A stretch of DNA of 64,000 nucleotides from Streptomyces sp. cg36 (GCF_041080675.1 NZ_CP163520.1:5022001-5086000), one strand, 5' to 3'. Positions 27,519 to 36,105 are shown, numbered from the stretch's first letter. Program-made: numbers and translations. The notes: generated from the letters alone by a model not told the origin.

Positions 27519-28757
27519 GTGGAGCGTCAGCAGACACCCGGGGGAGTGGAGCGCGTCCGGCTGCGCAGTGCCGCCGCCGCGCTCACCTCCCTCACCGCGC
27601 TCGCCGCCACCAGCCTCGCGTCGGGCCCGGCGGTGGCCGCCAAGTCGGACGTGCCCTGCGCCCTGCACCGCACCGCGGCCCACCACTCGCTCGGCGTCGA
27701 CACCTGGAACGCGGCCTATCCGCGCCCGGTGCGCACGCTGAACGCGGTGATGGTCTTCCTGTCCTTCCCGGACTCGGCGCCCACGGTCGCGCCGAAGGAC
27801 CTGGCCGCCGACTACTTCCCCGCGACCAGCGACTTCTTCTCCCGCGCCTCGTACGGCAAGTTCAGGCTGGCGCCGCATCCGCAGCAGAGCTGGGTGAAGA
27901 TGCCGAAGGCATCCACCGCGTACCGGATAGAGCGCGACTGGGACCCCGACCGGCGCACCGAGTACCTGCGCGACGCGATCACCGCCGCCGACCCCTCGGT
28001 CGATTTCTCCCGGTACGACATTGTTTACCTGGTGGCCGACCCGGACGCGCCCGGCGTCGACTCGGACGCCACCAAGGTCGTCAACTTCGACCAGCCGCTG
28101 CGGGTCGACGGAACTGACCTCAAAAGAGTGGTCACCGTCTTCGAGCAGCACCCCCCGGACCGCAATGTGCTGGCCCACGAGACCGGCCACGTCTTCGACC
28201 TGCCGGACCTCTACCACCGCCCGATGGACGGCAAGGGCGACTGGGACACGTACGTGGGCGACTGGGACGTGATGGGCAGCCAGTTCGGGATGGCGCCGGA
28301 CCCGCTCGGCTGGCACAAGTGGAAGCTGGGCTGGCTGGACCGGCGGCAGGTGGCGTGCGTGGCGACCCGCGGCTCCACCCGGCTGAGCCTGGTGCCGCTC
28401 GGCGAGTCCGCCGCGCGCGGCGGGCCGGGCGGGGTGCGGCTCGCGGTGGTGCGCACCGGCGACGGCAGCGCGATCGCCATGGAGGTGCGCGGCGCCTTCG
28501 GCAACGACCGTACGACGTGCACGGAAGGCGTGCTGATCTACCGGGTCCGCAGCGAGTCCGCGTCCGGCACCGGGCCCGTCGAGGTCCTGGACACGCACCC
28601 CGACACCGGGGCGTGCTGGGAGCACTCGGTCTACCCGGCCCTCGCGGACGCCCCGCTGGGGGTCGGCGAGACGTACACCGTGCCGGGGGAGGGGATCCGG
28701 GTCGAGGTGACCGGCAAGACGCGGTCCGGGGCGTGGACGGTACGGGTCACGCCGTAG
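27519..28757 (+). CDS. Secreted M6-like zinc metalloprotease
   Basis: The GTG at 27519 follows GGAGG by 5 bp; longer in-frame starts would place the signal peptide internally. The 412-residue product has a signal peptide (about 10-38, cut after AVAA), then an immune-inhibitor-A/M6-like protease domain: zinc motif HETGH in NVLAHETGHVFDLPD, followed by the conserved VMGSQFG turn and a beta-rich C-terminal part. It should act outside the cell; substrates unknown. A strong bidirectional terminator lies between its stop and tRNA-Lys copy 3. Confidence 0.88.
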   Translation: MERQQTPGGVERVRLRSAAAALTSLTALAATSLASGPAVAAKSDVPCALHRTAAHHSLGVDTWNAAYPRPVRTLNAVMVFLSFPDSAPTVAPKDLAADYFPATSDFFSRASYGKFRLAPHPQQSWVKMPKASTAYRIERDWDPDRRTEYLRDAITAADPSVDFSRYDIVYLVADPDAPGVDSDATKVVNFDQPLRVDGTDLKRVVTVFEQHPPDRNVLAHETGHVFDLPDLYHRPMDGKGDWDTYVGDWDVMGSQFGMAPDPLGWHKWKLGWLDRRQVACVATRGSTRLSLVPLGESAARGGPGGVRLAVVRTGDGSAIAMEVRGAFGNDRTTCTEGVLIYRVRSESASGTGPVEVLDTHPDTGACWEHSVYPALADAPLGVGETYTVPGEGIRVEVTGKTRSGAWTVRVTP

Positions 28758-28780
28758 CCGCGGACGTCCGCCGGGCATAC

Positions 28781-28814
28781 GAGAAGGCCCCCCGCTCGCG
28801 CGGGGGGCCTTCTC
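28781..28814. terminator. Bidirectional terminator between metalloprotease and tRNA-Lys copy 3
   Basis: A 15-bp perfect stem (GAGAAGGCCCCCCGC / GCGGGGGGCCTTCTC) with a 4-nt loop between convergent transcription units. Confidence 0.88.
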
Positions 28815-28820
28815 CGTCTG

Positions 28821-28894
28821 TGCGCCGCCAGGGACTCGAACCCCGGACCCGCTGATTAAGAGTCAGCTGCTCTAACCAACTGAGCTAGCGGCGC
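28821..28894 (-). tRNA. tRNA-Lys (anticodon CTT), copy 3
   Basis: The same 74-nt sequence as at 9341 and 15886. The gene upstream on the same strand ends inside its first bases (stop codon TAG at tRNA position 8-10). Confidence 0.95.
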
Positions 28895-29502
28895 CTGCTG
28901 ACGTCGTAGACCTTAGCATCCTGATCGGCGGGAGGAAAAATCGATGAGCGGTGCTCGCCCCGGGCGCCGCCGGGACCCGCCCCGGGGCCGCCGTCGCGGG
29001 CCGCCCGGACGCAGGCCCACAGCAGGACGTCGGGCCCCGGCAGCCACGGGTGACGGGTGTCGGGGGCCACCAGCCAGCGCGCCGCGCCGGACTGCTCGCA
29101 GGGCAGCGGCGGGGGCACGGTGACCGCGTCGCCCACGCCGTGGCACAGCAGCGGCGGTACGAGGGTCCACTCCTCCCAGTCGAGCAGCGCGGGGAGGCGG
29201 TGGGCGGTGCCGGGGGCGGTGAAGAGCAGCATCCGGCCGCGGTGCTGGGCCACCGGGCCGGAGCCCGCGCCCTCGGTCCACAGCCGGTCCAGCATCCGGC
29301 GCCCGAACACGGCGGGCACGTTGACCACGTCGAAGACGGACCCGCAGGGCAGCACGGCGGGGGCGCCCGGCCGCTCCTCCCACAGCGCGAGGGTGCTGCG
29401 CGGATACGCCGCCGCCGACGCCAGCCAGGCGGCACCCGCGGGGGTCACCTCCCCGGCGCCGTCACGGGGGAGCAGGGCTTCGTCGCGCCACATGATGCTC
29501 AT
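28885..29502 (-). CDS. Prim-pol-like hypothetical protein ending inside a tRNA gene
   Basis: A 205-residue cytoplasmic protein resembling the short actinobacterial proteins annotated as bifunctional DNA primase/polymerase N-terminal-like. Visible blocks are VFDVVNVPAVFGRRMLD (about 53-69), FTAPGTAHRLP and ARWLVAPDT. Equivalent blocks in the same order occur in the gene at 37789, so the two are likely paralogues. I see no clear catalytic acidic triad, so activity is doubtful. The ATG at 29502 is used; a GTG two codons earlier is possible. The last codons and the TAG stop lie within the 5' end of tRNA-Lys copy 3. Confidence 0.65.
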   Translation of the reverse strand: MSIMWRDEALLPRDGAGEVTPAGAAWLASAAAYPRSTLALWEERPGAPAVLPCGSVFDVVNVPAVFGRRMLDRLWTEGAGSGPVAQHRGRMLLFTAPGTAHRLPALLDWEEWTLVPPLLCHGVGDAVTVPPPLPCEQSGAARWLVAPDTRHPWLPGPDVLLWACVRAARDGGPGAGPGGARGEHRSSIFPPADQDAKVYDVSRRR

Positions 29503-29639
29503 AGGCACTAGAACTACGGCCCCGGCCCCCCGCCCCAGAAGGAATTCCCCGAACCCAGGACACCGGCCCCAGGAGGGAGTATCTTGCCGGTCCCCAGGCA
29601 TATGCCGGGGGCTTCGGGGGAGGCCGGCGAGGGCGCCCG

Positions 29640-29860
29640 GGGCTGTGGTATTGCGCGGCTCCCCCGCGCGGGCGCGAGAAGCGACCATGGCCCGCAGACA
29701 AAGTCCGGCCCAAAAGGGGCGCGGGGAACTGCGCGACCAGCCACCCACGGTCCGCGGACGAAGCCCGGCCGATAGGTGCGCGGGGCTGCGACATGGTGCG
29801 GCTCCGCCGCGCGGGCGCGAGAAGCGACCACGGCCCGCAGACAACGTCCCGGCCCAAAAG
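29640..29860. repeat. Second cluster of the palindromic intergenic repeat family
   Basis: One intact core in reverse orientation (29716-29735) is followed by the CCCACGGTCCGCGGACGAAG inter-core sequence seen in the 24.8-25.3 kb array. It is flanked on both sides by a second unit (GCGCGGGCGCGAGAAGCGACCA..GGCCCGCAGACAA in two near-identical copies near 29660 and 29808). No gene is seen in 29503-29884. Confidence 0.75.
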
Positions 29861-29884
29861 CGCGCGGCCGAGGAGGCCCGCCCC

Positions 29885-30235
29885 CTACCCCCGCTCAGCC
29901 CCCCGCACCAACTCCCGCCCGAACTCCACCATCTTCTTCGCGTAGTCCTCGGTCCACCGAGCCCGCTCCGCGATGTCCGCCGCCGTCAGCCGGTCGAAGC
30001 GGCGCGGATCCGCCAGCTGGGCCGCCGCGATCGCCTGGAACTCCACCGCCCGGTCCGCCGCCGCCCGGAACGCCAGCGCCAGCTCCGTGGAGCGCGACAG
30101 CAGCTCCCGGGGGTCCTCGATCGACTCCAGGTCGAAGAAGTGCTCCGGGTCGGCGGCGGCCTCGGCGGGCTCGAACAGCAACGGCGCGGGCCTCAGCCGC
30201 AGCTCTTTCCGCTCGGTCCGCTCGGGCTCCGCCAT
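29885..30235 (-). CDS. Small conserved hypothetical protein
   Basis: A 116-residue, highly charged, mostly helical protein (PRELLSRSTELALAFRAAADRAVEFQAIAAAQLADPRRFDRLTAADIAERARW) with no signal peptide or membrane segment. The ATG follows an AGGAGGA site. I do not recognise the family. It is 131 bp downstream of the helicase gene of the three-gene nuclease-helicase operon on the same strand and could be read with it, but the gap is large enough for its own promoter. Confidence 0.65.
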   Translation of the reverse strand: MAEPERTERKELRLRPAPLLFEPAEAAADPEHFFDLESIEDPRELLSRSTELALAFRAAADRAVEFQAIAAAQLADPRRFDRLTAADIAERARWTEDYAKKMVEFGRELVRGAERG

Positions 30236-30366
30236 CAGGGTCTCCTCCTGCCGTACAGTCCAGCGGCCCGGTGTTCGCCCCGGGCCACCCTCCATTGTCC
30301 CGCGCCCCGCAAGTGCGCTTCGGCCGCCCCGCGCGCCCCCCCGACGCGCCCCCGGCGTACGCGTGC

Positions 30367-31710
30367 CTAGGGCCGCCACACCACCCGGTGCTCCGCCAGA
30401 TGCGTCAGTACCGCGTGGTTCGCCTCCCAGCCGTCCGGGAACTTCACCGTGACGCCCAGCTGCACCGGCTCGGTCGAGGGGTGCTCGTCCAGCAGGTCGG
30501 CCACGCCCGCCCGGCACACCACGATGCAGGCGTGCCGGTGCCGGGAGGCCAGGACGCACAGCCGGCCCGTCTCCAGGTGGAAGGCGGTCGCGTCGGGGCG
30601 GCCCGACAGCGGGTGCAGGACGACCGTGACGTCGAACTCGCGGCCCTGCAGCCGGTTCGCCGTGTCGACCGCGACCCCGCTCACGCCCAGCTCCGCGAGC
30701 GCCGCCCGCACGGCCGCCGCCTGGTCGCGGTGGGCGGTGCCGACGGCGATCCGGGCCGCGGTGAGCGGCACCGGGTCCGGGGAGCGCTCGCTGGTGGCGG
30801 CCCCGCCCCGGTCGAGGAGGCGGCGGACCACCCGGGCCACCGCCCGTACCGCCTCGGGGTCGGTGCGCGGGGTGTGCCGGGCGGGCAGCTCCAGCAGGGC
30901 CCAGCCCGACTCGGCCGCCTCGTCGAGCGCCCGGTCGGGGGCCGAGCCGTCGGAGGGGACGCCGAAGGCGAGGCGCCGGTCGCCGTGGTCGGTGCCGCTC
31001 TGGAAGCGGGTGTACGGGTAGAACGCGTCCGAGACCAGCGGCGCCGCCGACGCGGGCAGCCGCCAGGAGACCGGCAGCCGGTGCTGCGGCAGCGTCGGGT
31101 TGTGCGCCAGCAGCGTGGTCACCGCGCTCGCCGACGGGTCGTAGCTGAGCCCCGCCCACTGTTCGGAGTCGGCGATCGCGAACGGGTCCAGCTGGCCCGG
31201 GTCGCCCACGAACAGCGCTCGCTCGAACAGCCCGGCCACCGCGAGCAGCGCGTCGGAGCGCATCTGGTACGCCTCGTCCACGATCGCGTGGCCCCACGGC
31301 TCCACGTCCTTGACGTGCGCCCACTTCGCGGCGGTCGACAGCACGATGTCCAGGCCCGCCAGATCGCCCGCCTTCGCCGACTTCCGTACGTTCGCCAGGT
31401 CGTCCAGCGCCTTGTCGTACGGGTCGGAGTCGCTGCTGTGCAGTCGGCCGACGGGCAGCTCCGGCTCCTTCTCGGCGAGCCGCGCCACCAGGTCGTCGAC
31501 CTGGGCGTTGGTCTGCGCGACCACCATCAACGGGCTTCCGGCGGCGGCCAGTTCCAGCGCCGCGCGCACCACCAGCGTCGACTTGCCGGCGCCCGGCGGG
31601 GAGTCCACCACCACGCCCCGCGCCTCCGAGTGCAGGGTGTCGTGGAGGATCCGCTCCGTGGCCCCGGCCGCCGCCGCGCCCGGGTCGAAGCCGCGGTCGG
31701 TGCCGGTCAC
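30367..31710 (-). CDS. Compact SF1 helicase (Dna2/Upf1-like), third gene of a nuclease-helicase operon
   Basis: A 447-residue P-loop ATPase with superfamily 1 motifs: Walker A SPPGAGKST (37-45), motif Ia VVAQTNAQVDDL, motif II VDEAY (145-149), motif III GDPGQLDP (170-177), motif IV-like VSWRLP, motif V NRLQGREFDV and motif VI-like VLASRHRHACIVV. The spacing is that of the DNA2/NAM7 (SF1B-like) group, but it is shorter than most, lacking large 1B/1C insertions. Its GTG start overlaps the stop of the upstream gene (GTGA). With the RecB/Cas4-like nuclease two genes up it suggests a helicase-nuclease acting on DNA ends or flaps. Confidence 0.82.
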   Translation of the reverse strand: MTGTDRGFDPGAAAAGATERILHDTLHSEARGVVVDSPPGAGKSTLVVRAALELAAAGSPLMVVAQTNAQVDDLVARLAEKEPELPVGRLHSSDSDPYDKALDDLANVRKSAKAGDLAGLDIVLSTAAKWAHVKDVEPWGHAIVDEAYQMRSDALLAVAGLFERALFVGDPGQLDPFAIADSEQWAGLSYDPSASAVTTLLAHNPTLPQHRLPVSWRLPASAAPLVSDAFYPYTRFQSGTDHGDRRLAFGVPSDGSAPDRALDEAAESGWALLELPARHTPRTDPEAVRAVARVVRRLLDRGGAATSERSPDPVPLTAARIAVGTAHRDQAAAVRAALAELGVSGVAVDTANRLQGREFDVTVVLHPLSGRPDATAFHLETGRLCVLASRHRHACIVVCRAGVADLLDEHPSTEPVQLGVTVKFPDGWEANHAVLTHLAEHRVVWRP

Positions 31711-33293
31711 AGCAGGTCCTCCGGGGTCTGGGGGTCGGGGTGCTCGGCGCCGGTGCCGGGCGGGCCGCCGTGCGTCCAGGGGGTGGCCTCCGGGTCGGGC
31801 AGCCGGGGCCCGCCGCGCGGGTCGTGCTCGAAGAGCGTCCAGCACACGGCCGCGCCCTTGTCCGGGACCGAGCCGGGCGCGGGGTCCTTGCCGCGGCCCA
31901 TCTTGTCGAGCAGCCGCAGCACCAGGGCGCCGTCCGGCTCGTACCCGACGAACTCGGCGGACTGCGGCCTGCCGTCCAGCGAGCGGAACACCTTCGCGCG
32001 CTCGGCCAGGTGCGGCGCGTCCTCGGTGCGGACGGTGAGCAGGGGGCGCGGGCTCGGCCGCTTCGACTCCGACCAGGCCATCACCACCTCGACGACCTCG
32101 CCCGCGAACGCCTCCCCGGCCAGTCTGCGCCCGGCCATCACCAGCGGGTCGTCCAGCGCCTCCTGCGCCTCCAGCTGCGCCTGGGCGCTCTCGCGGGAGG
32201 CCAGCTTGGCCGCCGCCGCCACCGCGTCGTCGCGGCGGGGCTGGGGCGGCTCACCGGCGCGCACCCGGTCGCGGTGGGCGGTGAAGGACCAGCGGTCGCG
32301 GGTCCAGCGCTCCCGCGCGCGCGGTGCCTCGGGCAGCTCCTCCAGCAGGTCCAGGGCGCGCCACACCGACTCCCAGGTGGGCCGCAGCTGGGCCGCGACC
32401 AGCTCGCGGATCTCGCTCTCGGCGCGGGCCAGGCCGACCAGCAGGGCGTCGGCCGCCTCCCCGTCCTCCGCCGCGTGCACCGCCTGGCGGGCCCGGTCGT
32501 AGCGGTCGATCGCCGGGGCGAGCAGCTTGTTGTCGAACGCCGGGTCGGTGGCCGGACCGGCGGGCGGGCACAGCAGCTGTCCGGCCCCGTCCCGGGCCAG
32601 CTCGGCCGCCAGCGCCGCCTCGGCGCCGGTGACGCCCTCGGGCGGGTCGATCCAGGCCAGCAGCGCCCCCAGGTGCTGGTCCTCCAGGCTGGACTGGCCG
32701 GTCGCCCAGTGCCGGCCCAGCAGGTCGGTGGCGGCGAGCAGCAGCGCCGAGCCGGGGACGCGGGCGCGCTCCCCGTAGTGCGTGAGCCAGCGGCCGAGCA
32801 GCGGGACGCGCGGGGGCGCGGGGTGCGGGGTGTCCGGGTCCTGCTCGGCGGTGCGGCGAAAGCGCATCGAGCGGCCGAGCAGCCGGACGAAGTCGACGGC
32901 GGCCCGGCCCGGCACCACGATCTGCGGCGCGTCCGCGCACAGCTCGACCTCGACCTTGACCTTCTTGCCGGTCTCCGGGTCGGTCTCGTTGCGCTCGGCC
33001 TCCTCCACCTCGTCCGCGTACGCCTCCAGGTGCGGCAGGACCGCGTCGGCCAGCTCGGCCAGGAAGGCGAAGCGCAGCTCGCGGTCGCGCGGCTGCGCCA
33101 CCACCAGCAGCCGGGGCCGCTCGCGGTCGGTGCCCACCAGCGCGCCCAGCGGCGCCCCGGCCTCGCCGGAGGTGGTCAGCGGCACCAGGACCAGCGGGCG
33201 CGCGGACAGGTGCCGGTGGCGCACGGTGGCCAGCGGCGCGGCCCGTCCGGCCTCGGCGGCCTCCAGCCGGGCGAGCGAGGTGATCAGGGACAT
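31707..33293 (-). CDS. Large protein of unknown function between nuclease and helicase genes
   Basis: A 528-residue cytoplasmic protein with no family I recognise. The N-terminal 110 residues (SLITSLARLEAAEAGR, then ARPLVLVPLTTSGE) form a beta-rich region, the centre is helical (about 150-430) and the C-terminal part (about 430-510: VVMAWSESKRPSPRPLLTVRTEDAPH, then SAEFVGYEPDGALVLRLLDKMGRG) reads like a small beta-barrel or OB/SH3-like nucleic-acid-binding module; that is inference. No Walker or nuclease motif is seen. It overlaps the upstream nuclease by 10 bp and the downstream helicase by 4 bp, so all three are translated together and it is probably the bridging subunit. Confidence 0.75.
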   Translation of the reverse strand: MSLITSLARLEAAEAGRAAPLATVRHRHLSARPLVLVPLTTSGEAGAPLGALVGTDRERPRLLVVAQPRDRELRFAFLAELADAVLPHLEAYADEVEEAERNETDPETGKKVKVEVELCADAPQIVVPGRAAVDFVRLLGRSMRFRRTAEQDPDTPHPAPPRVPLLGRWLTHYGERARVPGSALLLAATDLLGRHWATGQSSLEDQHLGALLAWIDPPEGVTGAEAALAAELARDGAGQLLCPPAGPATDPAFDNKLLAPAIDRYDRARQAVHAAEDGEAADALLVGLARAESEIRELVAAQLRPTWESVWRALDLLEELPEAPRARERWTRDRWSFTAHRDRVRAGEPPQPRRDDAVAAAAKLASRESAQAQLEAQEALDDPLVMAGRRLAGEAFAGEVVEVVMAWSESKRPSPRPLLTVRTEDAPHLAERAKVFRSLDGRPQSAEFVGYEPDGALVLRLLDKMGRGKDPAPGSVPDKGAAVCWTLFEHDPRGGPRLPDPEATPWTHGGPPGTGAEHPDPQTPEDLL

Positions 33294-34465
33294 CCGGCCT
33301 CCTGGGGCGCGCGCGGCGCGGACAGCGCCTCGGCGCGCAGGGCGGCGGCCCGGCGCAGGGCGGCGACGGCGGGGTCGGCCGCGTCGCCGGTGGCGCCGCG
33401 CGCGGCGGAGAGCACGGCGCCGATGGTGGTCAGACCGCCGAGCTCGGCCCGCAGTCCGCGCCCGAGCGCCGTGACCGCGTCCTGGGCGCGGGCCCGGTCG
33501 CGGCAGTGGAAGGCCAGCTCGCAGGCGGCCAGGCACTCCGGCGCGTACGCCGCGGGGACCGACTCGACCGCGCCGGCCAGCTCGGTGGGCGGCAGCCCGG
33601 GGTCGAAGCAGGCGCCGGGGGGCAGGGCCGCGGCGATGTCCTCGATCCGGGTGAGCCGGGCCAGCTGGCGCCGGGTCACCGACAGCTGCTTGCGGACGTC
33701 GACCAGCGAGGCGGTCGGCAGGTTGGAGAAGTCCTTGGGGCACACCAGCAGCACGCTGTGCGCGACGCGCCCGGCGGGTCCGGCCGGGGCGGCGCCCAGC
33801 AGGCCCGCCACCCGCTCCAGCGCCAGCACGTACACCGCGGCCTGGCGGGCCGCCGCGCCGACCTTCGCCGGGTCGGCCGCCGCGTCGATCATCGGGAAGG
33901 ACTTGATCTCGACGACCGTCCAGCGGCCGTCGGGGGCGACCACCACCGCGTCCGGCTCCAGATAGGCCGGGGAGCCCGCCACCTCCAGGGCGAGCATCGG
34001 GTGGTCGAGGAGGGTCCAGGTGCCCGCCGCGCTCGCCTCGCGCAGCGCCAGCGCGGTGCGCGCCGCGCGGCCCTCGGGACCGGCCGCGGCCAGCTCCGGG
34101 ACCACCGCGTCGGCCGGCGGCTCGGCGCCGGTGTGCTCGCACAGCAGCCGCAGCAGCTCCGCGCCGCCGTCGGACTTGACCCGGGCCTCGAAGGTGTTGC
34201 CGCGCGCGATGGCGAACTGGGACTGGCCGAACGCCGCCGACGGCGAGCCGAGCGCCTGGGCGAGCGCGCCCTTGTCGACACCCGCCCCGTCCAGCAGGGC
34301 GCGTCTGCGGCAGCCCGGGTTGGCGGCGAGCGCCGCGAGCGCCCGGGCGTCCAGCGGGCGCGGCACGGCCGTGGGACCGCGCAGCTCAGCGAGCCGCTGA
34401 CGGATGGCTGTCGTCCGCTCCCGCGGTGGAGTCTTCGGACGCGCGCTGCCCTGGGATTCGCTCAC
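33284..34465 (-). CDS. RecB/Cas4-like PD-(D/E)XK nuclease with probable Fe-S cluster
   Basis: With the GTG at 34465 the protein has 393 residues (a TTG at 34495 is the alternative). RecB-family nuclease motifs are in order: Glu93 (GNTFEARV), Asp172 (LEPDAVVV), Glu186-x-Lys188 (VVEIKSF) and the Gln208-xxx-Tyr212 motif (RQAAVYVL). Four cysteines, one before the core (Cys52, NPGCRRR) and three after it (Cys311, Cys315, Cys321 in ECLAACELAFHC), have the arrangement of the 4Fe-4S clusters of Cas4, AddB and Dna2, though with C-x3-C-x5-C instead of C-x2-C-x5-C. First gene of a three-gene overlapping set with an SF1 helicase; no cas genes are near. Confidence 0.82.
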   Translation of the reverse strand: MSESQGSARPKTPPRERTTAIRQRLAELRGPTAVPRPLDARALAALAANPGCRRRALLDGAGVDKGALAQALGSPSAAFGQSQFAIARGNTFEARVKSDGGAELLRLLCEHTGAEPPADAVVPELAAAGPEGRAARTALALREASAAGTWTLLDHPMLALEVAGSPAYLEPDAVVVAPDGRWTVVEIKSFPMIDAAADPAKVGAAARQAAVYVLALERVAGLLGAAPAGPAGRVAHSVLLVCPKDFSNLPTASLVDVRKQLSVTRRQLARLTRIEDIAAALPPGACFDPGLPPTELAGAVESVPAAYAPECLAACELAFHCRDRARAQDAVTALGRGLRAELGGLTTIGAVLSAARGATGDAADPAVAALRRAAALRAEALSAPRAPQEAGCP

Positions 34466-35267
34466 CCGTGGAAGTCTTGCATCCGGCGCTGACAATCGGG
34501 GCCCGTGCGCCGAATGTGCCGGGTGCGACCCGGGCCCTGACCCGGTCCGCGAGCCGCATCGCGGGCCGCGCCAGCAGGAACCCGACGCCCATCACGGCGA
34601 CGCCCGCGACCGCGTCCAGCAGATAGTGGTTGGCGGTGCCCATCACCACGAACGCGATGGTCACCGGGTAGGCGACGCCCAGGACGCGGGTCCAGCGGTT
34701 GCCGCCGAAGCGCCACAGCATGACGCCGCACCACAGCGCCCAGCCGACGTGCAGGCTGGGCATCGCCGCGTACTGGTTGGTCATGCCGCCCATGCCGCGC
34801 GGCGCGCTCGCCTCGCCGCCCCACCAGCCGTACGAGCTGTACTGCGCCATGGTGTCCACGAAGCCGTGGGAGGCGTCGAGCAGCCGGGGCGGGCAGGTCG
34901 GCAGCAGGGAGAAGCCGACGAGTCCGAGGAGGGTGGAGAGCATCAGCCAGGTGCGGGCCGCGCGGTACTGCACCGGGCGGCGCCGGAACAGCCACACCAG
35001 GACGGCCGGGGTGACCAGGTAGTGCAGCGACGCGTACGCGAAGTCCGCGGGTACGCCGATCTCCGGGGTGCGGGTGAAGAGCCGGTTGAGCGGGTGCTCC
35101 GCGTTGATGTGCAGGTACTTCTCCATGCGCAGGATCGCCAGGCCGTGCTCGACGGCCTGCGACTCGCTGCCGCTCACCAGGAGGCGGCCCGCCGAGTAGG
35201 CGGCATAGACGATGGCGATGAGCGGCAGCTCGGTCCACCAGCGGGGCCGAGGCGCGGGGTGCTGCAT
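34386..35267 (-). CDS. PAP2-family membrane phosphatase
   Basis: A 293-residue membrane protein with about six helices. The phosphatase signature parts are PSLHVGW (about 170-176, His nucleophile support) and HYLLDAVAG (about 215-223, nucleophile His), typical of the PAP2/inositolphosphotransferase-like group in actinomycetes, which dephosphorylate or transfer lipid phosphates. The C-terminal 60 residues are polar and their coding region overlaps the start of the nuclease gene by 80 bp on the same strand, which is unusual and may mean that the nuclease begins later or that the tail is real and coupled. First gene of that transcription unit. Confidence 0.82.
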   Translation of the reverse strand: MQHPAPRPRWWTELPLIAIVYAAYSAGRLLVSGSESQAVEHGLAILRMEKYLHINAEHPLNRLFTRTPEIGVPADFAYASLHYLVTPAVLVWLFRRRPVQYRAARTWLMLSTLLGLVGFSLLPTCPPRLLDASHGFVDTMAQYSSYGWWGGEASAPRGMGGMTNQYAAMPSLHVGWALWCGVMLWRFGGNRWTRVLGVAYPVTIAFVVMGTANHYLLDAVAGVAVMGVGFLLARPAMRLADRVRARVAPGTFGARAPIVSAGCKTSTGERIPGQRASEDSTAGADDSHPSAAR

Positions 35268-35461
35268 CTCCGGACCCTCTCCATCTCTTCTTCAGGGCCC
35301 CTTCGGGGCCCGTTCAAGTGTTCCACCGTACGGTGTACGGCCTCGCGCGCGTACACCCACCCCCAAGGGACGCGAGAGACGGCCGGGAGGGTGCGCGATG
35401 ATGGAAGGGAACCACCGTCGAACATCCGGCGGATTCCTCGTGCCATCGGGAGAGACCTGAC

Positions 35462-36067
35462 ATGCCTGCCGCAGAACCGCGCATCCTGCTCGCCCGTCAC
35501 GGGCAGACCGAGTGGTCCCTGCTCGGCAAGCACACCGGCCGCACCGACATCCCCCTCCTCGAAGAGGGGCGCAGGGGCGCGAAGCTGCTCGGCGAGCGCC
35601 TGCACCGCGCGCCGTGGGACGGCCTGCGCGACGTCGAGGTGCGCACGAGCCCCCTGCTGCGCGCCCGCGAGACGTGCGAGCTGGCCGGGTTCGGCGACCG
35701 CGCCACCGACTGGGACGTCCTGATGGAGTTCGACTACGGGGCGTACGAGGGCCTCACCCCGCCCGAGATCAAGGCGGGCGACCCCGACTGGTTCATCTGG
35801 CGCGACGGCGTCCGGGGCGGCGAGACGCTGGCCCAGGTGTCGGCCCGCGCCGACGAGGTCGTCGAGTGGGCCCGCTCCGCCGACCGGGACGTGCTGGTCT
35901 TCGCGCACGGCCACATCCTGCGCACCATCGCGGCCCGCTGGCTGGGCGAGCCGATCGGCTTCGCGGCCCGCATCAAGCTCGACCCGACCTCGCTGTCGGT
36001 GCTCGGCTGGGCGTACGGCGCCCCGGCCGTCGAGCGCTGGAACGACACCGGCCACCTGGAGGGCTGA
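35462..36067 (+). CDS. Histidine phosphatase (phosphoglycerate mutase-like) protein
   Basis: A 201-residue cytoplasmic enzyme. The RHG motif is LARHGQTEW (His14 phospho-acceptor); later conserved residues are [28 protein letters not shown] with the acid Glu, and [17 protein letters not shown] with the second His. Relatives are broad acid phosphatases or 2,3-PGA-independent mutase-like enzymes; substrate unknown. Divergent from the PAP2 gene across 194 bp and convergent with the XRE/TPR regulator. Confidence 0.88.
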   Translation: MPAAEPRILLARHGQTEWSLLGKHTGRTDIPLLEEGRRGAKLLGERLHRAPWDGLRDVEVRTSPLLRARETCELAGFGDRATDWDVLMEFDYGAYEGLTPPEIKAGDPDWFIWRDGVRGGETLAQVSARADEVVEWARSADRDVLVFAHGHILRTIAARWLGEPIGFAARIKLDPTSLSVLGWAYGAPAVERWNDTGHLEG

Positions 36068-36105
36068 GCCGGCGCGGCCCGGCGTCCGGCCGGGCCGCGC
36101 CCCGC

